Counted from the stretch's first letter, positions 9,341 to 19,060 are shown. The stretch: 64,000 bases of DNA from Yoonia maritima (GCF_002933395.1 NZ_PKFN01000014.1:1-64000); one strand, 5' to 3'. Notes: generated by a model from the sequence alone, not told the origin. Made by a program: numbers and translations.

Positions 9341-10299
9341 AGGTCGGGATCGCAGGCGGCGGGGCGTTTGGGACTGCATTGGGCGTTGCGCTGGCGCTTG
9401 ATGGCAATGAAATTTCGCTGTGGGCGCGTAATCCGGACGCCGTTGCCACAATGCAAAATGACCGCGCCAATCCTAAACTACCCGGTGTGACGCTGCCCAA
9501 GAATATTACGTTTTCAGATGAATTAGAGTCTATTCTTGTTTGCGACACCATCCTTTTGGCGATCCCGGCACAAACACTGCCAGCGTTCTTGAACGAGCAT
9601 GTTGAACGACTGAAAGGCAAATACCTTGTCGCTTGTTGCAAGGGCATCGACCTCAAGCGAATGACCGGGCCAGCAAGTACGATCCGGGATTTAGTCCCCG
9701 ATGCGACTGCTGCAATGTTGACTGGCCCCAGCTTTGCCGCAGATATTGCGCGCGGCCTGCCCACGGCGCTCACACTTGCCTGTGCCGACGATACAGATGG
9801 CGCGATCCTTCAGACAGCGCTTTCGACGACATCGCTTCGTATCTACCGAACGACCGATACAATCGGCACAGAGTTGGGCGGTGCATTGAAGAACGTGATG
9901 GCGATCGCCTCTGGGGTCGCCATTGGCGCGGGGCTTGGTGAAAGCGCACGCGCCGCGCTGATTACGCGCGGTTTTCCGGAAATGCAGCGGCTGGCGACTG
10001 AACTTGGCGGTCAAGCTGAAACGCTGTCGGGGCTGTCCGGTTTTGGTGACCTCGTGTTGACTTGCACGTCAGAACAGTCACGGAATTTCAGATATGGTCT
10101 GGCGCTTGGGCGCGCAGAAAGCTTTGACAGCGACACGACCGTCGAAGGGGCCGCTACGGCCCGCGCCGTGCGTCAGCTTACGACTGATCTGGACATTGAT
10201 ATGCCAATCTGCACAGTCGTGGCAGATCTAACAGAAAACAAAACTGACGTGATGAGCGCGCTAAACGCGTTACTTTCGCGTCCATTAAAGGAAGAATAA
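9337..10299 (+). CDS. gpsA: NAD(P)H-dependent glycerol-3-phosphate dehydrogenase
   Basis: GpsA reduces dihydroxyacetone phosphate to sn-glycerol 3-phosphate for phospholipid synthesis in the cytoplasm. The 320-residue product starts with the Rossmann motif [13 protein letters not shown]. It has VACCKGID and [17 protein letters not shown] in the middle, the catalytic-lysine region [21 protein letters not shown], and [19 protein letters not shown] downstream. All match GpsA at a normal length. It overlaps tsaD by 4 bp, and the next gene begins at the base after its stop. Confidence 0.96.
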   Translation: MKVGIAGGGAFGTALGVALALDGNEISLWARNPDAVATMQNDRANPKLPGVTLPKNITFSDELESILVCDTILLAIPAQTLPAFLNEHVERLKGKYLVACCKGIDLKRMTGPASTIRDLVPDATAAMLTGPSFAADIARGLPTALTLACADDTDGAILQTALSTTSLRIYRTTDTIGTELGGALKNVMAIASGVAIGAGLGESARAALITRGFPEMQRLATELGGQAETLSGLSGFGDLVLTCTSEQSRNFRYGLALGRAESFDSDTTVEGAATARAVRQLTTDLDIDMPICTVVADLTENKTDVMSALNALLSRPLKEE

Positions 10300-10572
10300 A
10301 TGCGCTTTGCCCTGATCACCACCGACAAACCCGGCGCGCTGCAAACCCGCAAAGACAACCGCGATGCCCATTTGACATATATTGCTGAAACCGGTGTGGT
10401 CGAAATGGCGGGGCCGTTCTTGGACGACAACGATCAGATGTGCGGATCAATGATCGTACTAGAGGTTGCCGACATGGCCGCAGCGCGGGCTTGGGCCGAT
10501 AATGACCCATATGCAAAGGCGGGTTTGTTTAGCGACGTTCGTATTCAAGCTTGGAAAAAGGTGGTGGGCTAA
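10300..10572 (+). CDS. YciI family protein
   Basis: A 90-residue protein of the YCII fold, opening MRFALITTDKPGALQTRK, with the conserved histidine in RDAHLTYI and an acidic residue in GPFLDDND. The closing YAKAGLFSDVRIQAWKKV is typical. YciI proteins are small ferredoxin-like dimers. Some act as dehalogenase- or isomerase-like enzymes, but the substrate of this branch is not known. It follows gpsA directly and its TAA overlaps the next ATG by one base. Confidence 0.88.
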   Translation: MRFALITTDKPGALQTRKDNRDAHLTYIAETGVVEMAGPFLDDNDQMCGSMIVLEVADMAAARAWADNDPYAKAGLFSDVRIQAWKKVVG

Positions 10573-10991
10573 TGGCACATTGGTTGTTCAAATCCGAACC
10601 TGACGTTTGGGGGTGGGACAAACAGGTCGCAAAGGGCGACACCGGCGAAGAATGGGACGGCGTGCGCAACTATCAGGCCCGCAACAACATGCGCGCAATG
10701 AAGCTGGGTGACCGCGGGTTCTTTTACCATTCGCGTACCGGGCTTGAGATTGTCGGCATCGTCGAAGTCTGTGCCGAAGCACATCAAGACAGCACCACCG
10801 ATGACGACCGCTGGGATTGCGTTGATATCAAAGCAGTGCGCCCCTTCATCAAACCTGTCACCCTTGAACAGATCAAAGCAGATGATCGGCTCACCGAGAT
10901 GGCGTTGGTGAAAAGTTCGCGTTTATCCGTGCAGCCAGTCACCGATGAAGAATGGGAAATTGTCTGTGCAATGGGCGAAACAAAACCCTAG
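10572..10991 (+). CDS. EVE domain protein (ThyN1-like)
   Basis: A 139-residue single EVE domain: AHWLFKSEPDVWGWDKQ at the start, WDGVRNYQARNNMRAM, then FFYHSRTGLEIVGIVEV and MALVKSSRLSVQPVTDEEW. EVE domains are PUA-related and bind modified bases in DNA or RNA, as in human THYN1. Here it is a stand-alone housekeeping type rather than fused to a nuclease. The start at 10572 overlaps the previous stop (TAATG). An in-frame upstream ATG at 10551 lies inside the yciI-like gene and is unlikely. Confidence 0.88.
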   Translation: MAHWLFKSEPDVWGWDKQVAKGDTGEEWDGVRNYQARNNMRAMKLGDRGFFYHSRTGLEIVGIVEVCAEAHQDSTTDDDRWDCVDIKAVRPFIKPVTLEQIKADDRLTEMALVKSSRLSVQPVTDEEWEIVCAMGETKP

Positions 10992-11038
10992 CCCGAAATA
11001 TATTTCCGACCCATAATCAACAAAAGTGGGAGGAAAAA

Positions 11039-11434
11039 ATGGGACTTTTGTCTGTAATCATTGCTGCAGCTGCGGCATTTGTGTTCGGCGCAGGATATTA
11101 CATGGTGCTGTCCAAACCATGGATCGAAGCCGCTGGTATCAAGACGGACCCTGACGGCAACCCGGTCAACAGCAGCAATCCAACACCCTACATCGTATCT
11201 TTCATTTGTATTATTCTTGTCGCAGGTATGATGCGACATGTCTTTACGCTGTCTGATATCAACACAATAGGCAAAGGTATTCAGTCCGGTCTGGGTGTCG
11301 GGCTATTTTTCATCACACCATGGATTTTCATCAATACAGGGTATTCAGATCGTCCTTGGAAGCTAGCGGTTATTGACGGCGGATACGCCACCGCGGCAGC
11401 AACGATTATCGGTTTGGTACTAACCCTGTTCTAA
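11039..11434 (+). CDS. DUF1761 family membrane protein
   Basis: A 131-residue protein with four predicted membrane helices, starting MGLLSVIIAAAAAFVFGAGY and including the short motif YMVLSKPWIEAAGI typical of DUF1761. The function of the family is unknown. The start is preceded by GGGAGGAAAAA, a strong ribosome site; an upstream in-frame ATG (10952) lies inside the EVE gene. A clear terminator follows immediately. Confidence 0.85.
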   Translation: MGLLSVIIAAAAAFVFGAGYYMVLSKPWIEAAGIKTDPDGNPVNSSNPTPYIVSFICIILVAGMMRHVFTLSDINTIGKGIQSGLGVGLFFITPWIFINTGYSDRPWKLAVIDGGYATAAATIIGLVLTLF

Positions 11435-11468
11435 AAAGAGGGTTCAGATACAATCCGAACCCTCTTTT
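11434..11468 (+). terminator. Rho-independent terminator
   Basis: AAAAGAGGGTTC (11434-11445), an 11-base loop, then GAACCCTCTTTT (11457-11468). This 12-bp stem ends in T4 and immediately follows the DUF1761 stop codon. It closes the tsaD-gpsA-yciI-EVE-DUF1761 gene string. Confidence 0.88.
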
Positions 11469-11599
11469 CACCCCGCGTGTTCCTAAGCCACCACACGCAT
11501 ATGAATTTCTAGGTCCGGACCTACTGGTCTTGATTGGTAGTTAGCATCATTCGTCCAATCCAGACAAATGAATAGAATTTTGAATTTACTTAAAATGCA

Positions 11600-11625
11600 A
11601 AACGCCCGCGCATTTGCGGGCGTTT
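11600..11625 (-). terminator. Rho-independent terminator
   Basis: AAACGCCCGC (11600-11609), loop GCATTT, GCGGGCGTTT (11616-11625), 21 bp beyond the stop of the minus-strand DUF2853 gene. The region between the two terminators (11469-11599) shows no gene. Confidence 0.85.
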
Positions 11626-11646
11626 AACCGTTTGTACTTTAACGCG

Positions 11647-11988
11647 TTAGCCGTAGATGGATTCTTTTTTGAAGTGCTTTGTCAGCATGTAATAAACGAC
11701 GGCGCGGTATTTGTTACGCTCTGATTTGCCATATGTTTCCAGAACAGAGTCGATTGCGGTATCAAGGTCAGCGCTATCTTTGAGGCCAAGCTTCTTGATC
11801 AAAAAGTTGTTTTTTACGGTCGCAATCTCATCAGGTTGGCTAGATGCGACGGTCGAAGCGTCAGCATTATAGATCGCGGGCCCACAACCGATGGTCACTT
11901 TAGTCAGCAGATCCATATCAGGTGTGATGTCACACTTATTTTTCAGGTCATCCGCGTATTTTGCGATCAAATCGTCTCTTTTACCCAT
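11647..11988 (-). CDS. DUF2853 family protein
   Basis: A 113-residue cytoplasmic protein opening MGKRDDLIAKYADDLKNKC and containing VTIGCGPAIYN and YRAVVYYMLTKHFKKES, which identify the DUF2853 family. These are small helical proteins of unknown function, common in alphaproteobacteria. It is a single-gene unit flanked by a terminator. No partner gene is suggested by the neighbours. Confidence 0.85.
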   Translation of the reverse strand: MGKRDDLIAKYADDLKNKCDITPDMDLLTKVTIGCGPAIYNADASTVASSQPDEIATVKNNFLIKKLGLKDSADLDTAIDSVLETYGKSERNKYRAVVYYMLTKHFKKESIYG

Positions 11989-12084
11989 GAGATTGTCCCC
12001 AGTGCTGGTGTTATCTTCTAGTCAATGCCCTACGTTCGTGCAGCGCTGGGTGCACGTTAAAGGGGCAAGTTGCAATTCGTAAAG

Positions 12085-12114
12085 AAAAAAGCCCAACGAC
12101 GGCGATGTTTCGCC
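12085..12114 (-). terminator. Probable terminator after the extensin-like gene
   Basis: On the minus strand GGCGA-AACA-TCGCC (12114-12101) follows the stop codon, then GTCGTTGGGC and a T6 run (12090-12085). The T-run is about 10 bases after the stem, so this is a weaker match than the other terminators here. Confidence 0.5.
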
Positions 12115-12115
12115 T

Positions 12116-12889
12116 TTACCGACACAAGCCCCAACCACGTGATTGCAGGTGGAAATGGTCAGCATGAAGCGCGTTATAGTCTGGTGAAAGCGTCAGTTTA
12201 AAAAACCGACATGCGCCATCGCGGGCCTGATGCAGAAATTGTGCGTCGAGAGTTCCACCCGGCCAATCGTCGATCAAACTCAGCCTGCGACCATCAGCAA
12301 GCTGGAAGCCGCTGATATCAATTGCTGCAGCGGTGGAATGAGTGCTCATTCTTGTGGTTTCCCCCCTGCCGGTCCGCATCGCCCGGCAGTTATAGCTGCC
12401 GATATGGTTAATTTTCTGAACGGACACGCCCAAAAGCGCCATCGCCGCTGGTTGCAGGCTATGGTGTTCCCACATGGCAAGGCGCAACGCGATGGGGCAA
12501 CTGGTTTCGACAGCATCAATTGATACATCCCCGACACCTGAAACCTCTACACGATTTCGGATATAGCACTGATCCGTATGTTCAAAGTCAGACATCGCAG
12601 TGACCGAACTATATTCCTCAAGCACGCGAAGGCACACAGCGGGTTCCGACGCTGCCTGCGACAGTTTCCATTGCGTGAATGGCGTCAGCGGGTCTGATAT
12701 TTTTAATGGGTGAACAGGGTTCCAACTAGATGGCAAAGGCGTGTTCGGATGCATCAACAATTGATGACCGGCAACCACCAAGCCCCCTAGAAACAATAAA
12801 ACAGCCGCCCCTCGTAATAAGGGACGGCCACGTCTTTTCTGTTCTACTTTGGCATTCTGCGCCTTTGCCTGACGTATGCCATTTCGCAT
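12116..12889 (-). CDS. Extensin-like C-terminal domain protein
   Basis: A 257-residue protein with a basic N-terminus, one membrane anchor (about 26-44, LRGAAVLLFLGGLVVAGHQ) and a periplasmic domain of the extensin-like C-terminal family, which resembles M15 (VanY/MepA-like) metallopeptidases. Visible landmarks are STHSTAAAIDISGF, SLIDDWPGG and LHADHFHLQSRGWGLC. The histidine and aspartate residues in HSTAAAID and HADHFH fit a zinc site. A role in peptidoglycan trimming is plausible but inferred. The gene sits 6 bp downstream of ahcY on the same strand, possibly co-transcribed, with no obvious functional link. Confidence 0.8.
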   Translation of the reverse strand: MRNGIRQAKAQNAKVEQKRRGRPLLRGAAVLLFLGGLVVAGHQLLMHPNTPLPSSWNPVHPLKISDPLTPFTQWKLSQAASEPAVCLRVLEEYSSVTAMSDFEHTDQCYIRNRVEVSGVGDVSIDAVETSCPIALRLAMWEHHSLQPAAMALLGVSVQKINHIGSYNCRAMRTGRGETTRMSTHSTAAAIDISGFQLADGRRLSLIDDWPGGTLDAQFLHQARDGACRFFKLTLSPDYNALHADHFHLQSRGWGLCR

Positions 12890-12895
12890 ATTCGT

Positions 12896-14287
12896 TTAGT
12901 AGCGGTAGTGTTCTGGCTTGAACGGACCTTCGACTGTAACGCCGATATAGTCAGCCTGTTCTTTCTTCAGCTCAGTCAATTTTACACCGATCCGATCAAG
13001 GTGAAGGCGGGCAACTTTTTCGTCCAGATGCTTGGGCAGGATAAACACGCCAGGCGCATATTCCTCGCCTTTGGTCCAAATCTCGATCTGCGCCAGCACT
13101 TGGTTCGTGAACGACGCAGACATCACAAAGGATGGGTGACCAGTCGCGTTACCAAGGTTCAACAAACGACCTTCAGAAAGCAGAATCAGACGGCTACCAG
13201 AAGGCATCTCGATCATATCGACCTGCTCTTTGATGTTAGTCCACTTGTGGTTCTTAAGCGCGGCAACCTGAATTTCGTTGTCAAAGTGACCGATGTTACC
13301 AACGATAGCCATATCCTTCATCTCGCGCATGTGCTCGATACGGATAACGTCTTTGTTGCCGGTGGTTGTGATGAACACGTCCGCACTGTCGACGACATCT
13401 TCAAGCACAACAACTTCGAAACCGTCCATTGCCGCCTGAAGCGCGCAGATCGGATCGACTTCGGTGACTTTCACGCGGGCGCCAGCACCAGCCAACGACG
13501 CGGCAGAGCCTTTACCAACATCGCCGTAACCACAAACGACTGCAACTTTACCAGCCAGCATAGTGTCGGTTGCGCGACGGATACCGTCGACCAGCGATTC
13601 CTTACAGCCGTATTTGTTGTCGAATTTAGACTTGGTGACAGAGTCGTTCACGTTGATCGCTGGGAAAGGCAGCTGGCCCTTCTTGTGCAGATCATAAAGG
13701 CGGTGAACGCCTGTTGTCGTTTCCTCAGAAACGCCTTTGATTGCTTCACGTGTTTTGGTGAACCAACCGGGTGTTTCGGCCATCCGCTTTTTGATCTGGT
13801 TAAAGATTGCTTCTTCTTCTTCAGATGTCGGCACTGACAAAACGTCTTCGCCTGCCTCAGCGCGCGCACCCAAAAGGATATAAAGCGTCGCGTCGCCGCC
13901 ATCATCAAGGATCATGTTCGCGCCTTCTGGGAACTGGAAGGAACGATCAAGATAGTCCCAGTGTTCAACCAGTGACTGACCTTTGATCGCAAAGACCGGT
14001 GTACCGCCAGCAGCGATTGCCGCAGCGGCGTGATCTTGGGTTGAAAAGATGTTGCAAGACGCCCAGCGCACATCAGCGCCCAGCGCGACCAGTGTTTCGA
14101 TCAAAACCGCAGTCTGGATCGTCATGTGCAGCGAACCAACGATCCGTGAACCGGCTAGCGGCTTGCTGTCACCGTATTCTGCGCGCAGTGCCATTAGGCC
14201 CGGCATTTCGGTTTCAGCAATATCCAATTCTTTTCGACCAAACGCGGCGAGGTCGATATCTTTTACAACATAATCTTGCGACATCAT
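12896..14287 (-). CDS. ahcY: Adenosylhomocysteinase
   Basis: AhcY reversibly hydrolyses S-adenosylhomocysteine to adenosine and homocysteine, removing the inhibitory product of methyltransferases. The 463-residue product shows the NAD-binding loop [19 protein letters not shown], the substrate motifs [17 protein letters not shown] and [11 protein letters not shown], and the C-terminal KPEHYRY. Residues around 150-195 ([14 protein letters not shown] to [13 protein letters not shown]) are the insertion of the long form found in alphaproteobacteria and plants. Two adjacent ATGs follow TTAGGAGA; the second (14284) has the better spacing. I looked for an SAH or SAM-SAH riboswitch in the leader and did not recognise one. 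Confidence 0.97.
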   Translation of the reverse strand: MMSQDYVVKDIDLAAFGRKELDIAETEMPGLMALRAEYGDSKPLAGSRIVGSLHMTIQTAVLIETLVALGADVRWASCNIFSTQDHAAAAIAAGGTPVFAIKGQSLVEHWDYLDRSFQFPEGANMILDDGGDATLYILLGARAEAGEDVLSVPTSEEEEAIFNQIKKRMAETPGWFTKTREAIKGVSEETTTGVHRLYDLHKKGQLPFPAINVNDSVTKSKFDNKYGCKESLVDGIRRATDTMLAGKVAVVCGYGDVGKGSAASLAGAGARVKVTEVDPICALQAAMDGFEVVVLEDVVDSADVFITTTGNKDVIRIEHMREMKDMAIVGNIGHFDNEIQVAALKNHKWTNIKEQVDMIEMPSGSRLILLSEGRLLNLGNATGHPSFVMSASFTNQVLAQIEIWTKGEEYAPGVFILPKHLDEKVARLHLDRIGVKLTELKKEQADYIGVTVEGPFKPEHYRY

Positions 14288-14394
14288 TCATTCTCCTAAG
14301 AAGGTTAAGTGCCAATACCATTGCAAGCACCTTGCCACAATCCAAAGCCACGTATTATCCAGTCCATTCAGTCGTTAATTAAGGCGGATTTATT

Positions 14395-14985
14395 ATGAAG
14401 CAACCACGCGCATGGCAACGGATGCTATCAGGGCGAAGACTAGACCTGCTGGATCCCACGCCAGTAGATATTGAAATCGAAGATATTGCACACGGTTTGG
14501 CTTTTGTGGCGCGTTGGAACGGGCAGACGCGTGGCGATTTCGCCTATTCGGTTGCCGAACACTCGCTGCTTGTGGCCGAGATTTTCAAACTGCAACAGCC
14601 CAGCGCGCCTGTAAAATGGCAGCTGGCCGCCTTACTTCACGACGCCCCTGAATATGTGATTGGCGATATGATCAGCCCGGTGAAAGCCGCTGTCGGCCCC
14701 GATTACGAAGCCTTAGATACCCGGCTAACTGCCGCAATCCACATCAGGTTCGGACTGCCCGCGCAGATCCCCGCGACGGTAAAGCGGCACATCAAAAAAG
14801 CCGACAAACTTTCAGCATGGTTAGAGGCCGTGCAAATCGCCGGTTTCACCGAGGCCGAAGCGAACAAGTTTTTCGGCAAGCAAGATCCATCGCTGACCGA
14901 GAAGCTATCGATCCGATTGCGCGCTCCGATCGAGGTGCGCGACGAATTCACAAAGCGACATCAACAACTAATGGACGCCTTATGA
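14395..14985 (+). CDS. HD-domain phosphohydrolase (YfbR-like)
   Basis: A 196-residue HD-superfamily protein. It has the metal-binding histidines in YSVAEHSLLVAEI and the HD pair in LAALLHDAPEYVIGDM, with a later acidic helix KADKLSAWLEAVQIAG. This matches the YfbR-like 5'-nucleotidase/HD hydrolase group that acts on nucleoside monophosphates. The exact substrate is not shown by sequence. It overlaps the following GNAT gene by 4 bp (ATGA). Confidence 0.82.
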   Translation: MKQPRAWQRMLSGRRLDLLDPTPVDIEIEDIAHGLAFVARWNGQTRGDFAYSVAEHSLLVAEIFKLQQPSAPVKWQLAALLHDAPEYVIGDMISPVKAAVGPDYEALDTRLTAAIHIRFGLPAQIPATVKRHIKKADKLSAWLEAVQIAGFTEAEANKFFGKQDPSLTEKLSIRLRAPIEVRDEFTKRHQQLMDAL

Positions 14986-15473
14986 TTATTCGTGCCGCGA
15001 TCCACGCAGATGCCGCAGACATGACAGCGCTGCTGAACAAAATCATCGCACTTGGTGGCTCTACGGCGCATCAAACTCCGTTTGACGTGGCACAAATGCA
15101 ATCCCACTACATCGCGCCTTCGGCATTGATTAGTTGCCAAATCGCACACGACGCCGGGGCCGTCATCGGTTTTCAATGGCTAGGCTGGGCAGAGGAACCT
15201 GATGACCCGATGCCCGAAGGTTGGGGGGTTATCGCAAGCTTTGTTTCGCCGGACGCCTCAGGAAAGGGCGTCGGCCAGCACCTGTTCCATGCAACCAAAG
15301 CAGCGGCACTGGAAGCTGGAACACAGGTAATAGATGCCACGATCCGCGCCGATAACGTGGTGGGGCTGCGGTACTATTCCGGACTTGGGTTTCAGGACTA
15401 TGACCGGCTTCGCAATATTCCACTACGCGATGGCACACCAGTGGACCGCATACGCAAACGCTTTGATCTTTAG
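14982..15473 (+). CDS. GNAT family N-acetyltransferase
   Basis: A 163-residue protein with an N-terminal strand MIIRAAIHADAADMTALLNK and the acetyl-CoA binding region FVSPDASGKGVGQHLFHATK, followed by DATIRADNVVGLRYYSGLGF. These are the standard A and B motifs of GNAT enzymes. The acceptor is unknown. The ATG at 14982 overlaps the end of the HD gene; longer in-frame alternatives would read through that gene. Its TAG shares four bases (15470-15473) with the stop codon of the convergent export gene. Confidence 0.85.
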   Translation: MIIRAAIHADAADMTALLNKIIALGGSTAHQTPFDVAQMQSHYIAPSALISCQIAHDAGAVIGFQWLGWAEEPDDPMPEGWGVIASFVSPDASGKGVGQHLFHATKAAALEAGTQVIDATIRADNVVGLRYYSGLGFQDYDRLRNIPLRDGTPVDRIRKRFDL

Positions 15474-16819
15474 TTCGCGGCCAGACCTGCGCCGCTGGTA
15501 ATCAAAGATGGCACAATCTGCTGAATCACACGATGCCACCGTGTCACTGGCTGTTCTGCAATGAAAATGATGTCGTTGGGCAGCATAGTCATGCGCGTTG
15601 CCAGCACAAGATTTGCTGTATTGCGCCCATCGAGCTGCCACGCAGTGATCTGACCGTTTTCGTCGCCGCGCAACACATAGATTTGAGATGAATTAGCGGT
15701 TTTATTGGAAAACCCGCCCTTCGCGTATAATGCATCAGCAAGCGAAGCGTAGCTTTCAAACGGCAAGGCAAATCGGCCGGGCGCACTTACCTCTCCTGTT
15801 AGGTAAACGTAATCGCGCGGCACGGCGTCCAACACCGCCCTATCCTGAAAACTGGTGCGTTGTTCTGTAAGAGTAGCGCGCTGCAAATCCATTTCAGCGG
15901 TTAACGCTGCCAAAACCTGCCTCCGCGTCTGCTGTCGCAACTGTGTCAGCGCGATCTGTTTTTCGAAATACGCCTGCGCCTGGTCCAGTTCAAAAGTGAT
16001 GTCCACGAAAATGCTATCCCCCGCGACAAGCCGCAGCTTTTGAAGTCCCGGATCGTCTAAATATTGCGCGAATGGGATCTGATATAGCGTGCCATCGCGG
16101 TACATTCGAATCGACACATATTTTCGGTCCGCAACCGTAACGCCACCAGCACGGGTCAGCGCCTCGTCCAAATAAAGCGGAGTAAGGTCCATCGCGATCA
16201 CGACAGGCGCATTCACTGCGCCCCCTAAAGACACGCTTGCAGCATTAAACTGGATAATATCGAAACTAAATTTAGGATTTATTTGCGCAGCAATCAGGGT
16301 TTGGAATAACGCAGCTTCTGCCTGATCAACAGTTAACCCACCTATAATCACGCTGCCAACATCAGGTATCGTGATCCCCCCGTCATCGCGCACAGTATAT
16401 TCTTGGGAGTGGGTTTGGGTTGCTACGCCACCAGCTAAACTCTCCGATAAGCGATGCGGTAACTGTGTTTGGATCGACACAACGTCCCCCACCCCGATCA
16501 AATATGGGCCGGGATCAACAGCGGGCGGTAAACTTGTTTCCATCAACGGAATCACAGGGGGGGCACCCAGTTCTGGCAATGCACCAACACCTAAGGCATT
16601 GCCCGACACACGAGCATTCTGGGTGAAATAATCGGGAAGACGACGAGGTGTGTAATCCGCCATATTAGCACTAACCAAGGTTTCCCTAGTAAGCTGGCGC
16701 ACCAATACAACGTCACTTTGCTGTACAACCCGTGGCGACACATAGATAGCACCACACCCCTGTAATATCAGGGCCAATCCAAGCAGTGCATGACACGGCT
16801 GCATGATCAATCGAAGCAA
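15470..16819 (-). CDS. Polysaccharide export lipoprotein (Wza-like, SLBB domains)
   Basis: A 449-residue outer-membrane export protein of the Wza/KpsD type. The signal peptide ends in a lipobox (LALILQGC), the Poly_export domain includes PGPYLIGVGDVVSIQT and YTVRDDGGITIPDVGSVIIG, and SLBB-type repeats follow (YVYLTGEVSAPGRFALPFES). A charged coiled-coil (about 250-315) interrupts the SLBB region. The TTG start at 16819 gives a positively charged signal peptide (MLRLIMQ); ATG at 16804 is possible but lacks basic residues and a ribosome site. No Wzc kinase or Wzx/Wzy gene is adjacent. It is divergent from the GGDEF/EAL gene. Confidence 0.85.
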   Translation of the reverse strand: MLRLIMQPCHALLGLALILQGCGAIYVSPRVVQQSDVVLVRQLTRETLVSANMADYTPRRLPDYFTQNARVSGNALGVGALPELGAPPVIPLMETSLPPAVDPGPYLIGVGDVVSIQTQLPHRLSESLAGGVATQTHSQEYTVRDDGGITIPDVGSVIIGGLTVDQAEAALFQTLIAAQINPKFSFDIIQFNAASVSLGGAVNAPVVIAMDLTPLYLDEALTRAGGVTVADRKYVSIRMYRDGTLYQIPFAQYLDDPGLQKLRLVAGDSIFVDITFELDQAQAYFEKQIALTQLRQQTRRQVLAALTAEMDLQRATLTEQRTSFQDRAVLDAVPRDYVYLTGEVSAPGRFALPFESYASLADALYAKGGFSNKTANSSQIYVLRGDENGQITAWQLDGRNTANLVLATRMTMLPNDIIFIAEQPVTRWHRVIQQIVPSLITSGAGLAAN

Positions 16820-16969
16820 TTGAATTTTCTCATTCCTACCGACGCCCCAAGCCGCAGAATGAACGAATAGTGGTTAACGATTACTTAATAAAAGCAAAGC
16901 GATTACACCTAACCTTACCTTAAGCAATCGAGTCCATTTTGCTTCAAGTTGTCCCGCAGGATTCGATTA

Positions 16970-19006
16970 ATGCCGCTTATAAGACCCACAGCGTTACGCC
17001 TTAGCAAAATGTTCACTCAGCGCCGACCAGAACGGCTCTGGGTTCATTCTTGCGTGGCCTTGTTAACCATCCTCTGTTTGCTGGCCGCGACCCAATCCAT
17101 CAACCGGACCATCATCGAACGGCAAATGGTCGCCGCCACCGAAATACGCGCATCCCAATCGCAAATCATGCACGCGCACGAAATTATCTTAATCGCCGAC
17201 AAACTGGCGATCAGCGATCACTCTGATGTTTCTCACCTTAACGAAGCAATCGCGCAATTAGAAAATAGCTATGATATTTCGATGACGGACCAGCGCTGGC
17301 TCAGGTCATTTGATGCAGCAAATTCGATCAGTATCATGGTGCAGCGTTTTACAGATACCGCCAAGCGCCTTGATCAGGCGACACCTGAACAACGTCGCAA
17401 CTTAGCAAAACAACTCAACGAATTGTATGTCGAACAAGGATTACAAACCCACCTCACTGCAGCGACCGCGCTTATGGAACAACAGGCACGTAACGATACC
17501 GAACGCCTGTCATCACTGCAGCGCGCAATATTGATTATTTCAGCGATCGCACTTCTTGCTGAGGCTGGGTTTGTCTTTTTACCAACCCACCTCGCCGTTC
17601 AGTCCACCATTCAGCAGCTACAACGCCAAACAGCGACATTACGAGATTCACGGTCAGAGCTTCAGCAAGTAAATTCTAAATTAGAACAGATTGCTCACCA
17701 AGATCCGCTAACCGGTCTACCCAATCGCGCGCATCTCGCGGCATATTTAGAAAAGATGAGTAAGCGGAAAAGAACCAAAGAATTGTCGATACTGTTTATT
17801 GGTCTCGACAACTTTAAGTCTGTCAACAACTCTGCCGGACATGATTGTGGTGACGGTTTGCTGATTGCCGTTGGCCAAGCATTACAAAGCTGCATTGACG
17901 AAGACCACATGGTTGCCCGCGTTGGCGGCGACGAGTTTGTTGTTGTCACTGACGAACCTGCAAAAGAGCTGATCGGGCGAATACATGCTTCTGTCACCGA
18001 CCCATTCGACGTTAAAGGGCGCCGCATCGCGATTAATGTCAGCATTGGATATCTTGAATTCAACTCAAAAGACGCCGATCCAATGGGGGTCATCGCAAAT
18101 GCCGCCGTTGCACTGCATGCTGCCAAAAGCTTGGGCGAAAACAGTACACAGCTTTTTACCCAATCGTTGCGAGTGGACGCGAATAACCTTCAGTTGCTTC
18201 AAACGGAAATTGATGACGCGATAAAACGTGGTGAAATCGAACCGTGGTTCCAGCCTCAAATTCGATTGTGCGATGGGCGGCTTCATGGCGTTGAAGTTTT
18301 GGCGCGCTGGCGGCATCCGACCCGTGGGCTACTTACGCCCGATCGTTTTATACCTGCGGCTGAACGTGCCGGGCTTATTATTGACATGGACCACACGATT
18401 TGGCGCTCGGCAATGGCATACGCCGTTCTGTGGCAAAAAGAAGATCTTTGGCGCCCCTGCATTTCCTTGAATGCCGCGCCAGATACGATTTCGGACCCCT
18501 ACCTCATTGAACGCTTCTTACTTGAATTACAGCGGTCAGGTCTTGGCGTGGATCAAGTCAACATCGAAGTCTTAGAAACGACGTTAATCAATGGCGCGGA
18601 CGACATGGCTGCGATCAACATAGATAGCTTATCTGAATGTGGGATCGGGATCGAATTAGACGACTTCGGAACTGGCTACGCTTCGCTCTCAAAACTGACC
18701 CAATTACCATTAAATGGAATTAAGCTTGATCGTTCGCTTGTCGCTCCGCTTCCTGATGCCGCCGCCGACAGTGTAATTCGCGCTATCTTGGCGCTGGCAA
18801 GTGAACTTGGCCTAAGTGTCGTTGCCGAAGGAGTCGAAGAAGACGTTCAGGCCCAACATCTAAATGATCGCGGCTGCGCGATTGCTCAGGGCTATGGCTA
18901 TGCCAAACCAATGCCCGCCGCTGAGTTTCGAGCTTGGCTTGAAAAACACGCGAAAACCACCCTACACATCCCACCACCAGATACACAAATTATCCAGCAC
19001 ACTTGA
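16970..19006 (+). CDS. Membrane GGDEF/EAL cyclic-di-GMP protein
   Basis: A 678-residue inner-membrane protein with an N-terminal span (about 23-43), a roughly 130-residue periplasmic segment, a second span (ILIISAIALLAEAGFVF) and a coiled-coil linker. A GGDEF domain follows with DPLTGLPNR and an intact GGDEF in ARVGGDEFVVV, then an EAL domain with EVLARWRHP, NIEVLET, DDFGTGYASL, IKLDRSLV and EGVEE. The first EAL residue set reads EVL, a tolerated variant. Both synthesis and hydrolysis of c-di-GMP look possible, and which dominates is unknown. ATG at 16970 lies 8 bases after AGGA and is preferred over TTG at 16949. It shares about 150 bp of upstream DNA with the Wza-like gene. Confidence 0.85.
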   Translation: MPLIRPTALRLSKMFTQRRPERLWVHSCVALLTILCLLAATQSINRTIIERQMVAATEIRASQSQIMHAHEIILIADKLAISDHSDVSHLNEAIAQLENSYDISMTDQRWLRSFDAANSISIMVQRFTDTAKRLDQATPEQRRNLAKQLNELYVEQGLQTHLTAATALMEQQARNDTERLSSLQRAILIISAIALLAEAGFVFLPTHLAVQSTIQQLQRQTATLRDSRSELQQVNSKLEQIAHQDPLTGLPNRAHLAAYLEKMSKRKRTKELSILFIGLDNFKSVNNSAGHDCGDGLLIAVGQALQSCIDEDHMVARVGGDEFVVVTDEPAKELIGRIHASVTDPFDVKGRRIAINVSIGYLEFNSKDADPMGVIANAAVALHAAKSLGENSTQLFTQSLRVDANNLQLLQTEIDDAIKRGEIEPWFQPQIRLCDGRLHGVEVLARWRHPTRGLLTPDRFIPAAERAGLIIDMDHTIWRSAMAYAVLWQKEDLWRPCISLNAAPDTISDPYLIERFLLELQRSGLGVDQVNIEVLETTLINGADDMAAINIDSLSECGIGIELDDFGTGYASLSKLTQLPLNGIKLDRSLVAPLPDAAADSVIRAILALASELGLSVVAEGVEEDVQAQHLNDRGCAIAQGYGYAKPMPAAEFRAWLEKHAKTTLHIPPPDTQIIQHT

Positions 19007-19060
19007 GGATTGAGTCCCCACAACGTATTTGAGAGGAGAGATAGCGCAAAGGAAACACCA

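Noticed and set aside
12908-13837. Long open frame (309 codons) opposite ahcY
   Set aside because: It is a shadow of a conserved, codon-biased gene; its translation is rich in Phe, His and Cys and resembles no protein.
14288-14394. SAH or SAM-SAH riboswitch upstream of ahcY
   Set aside because: I could not find the conserved core of either class in the leader.
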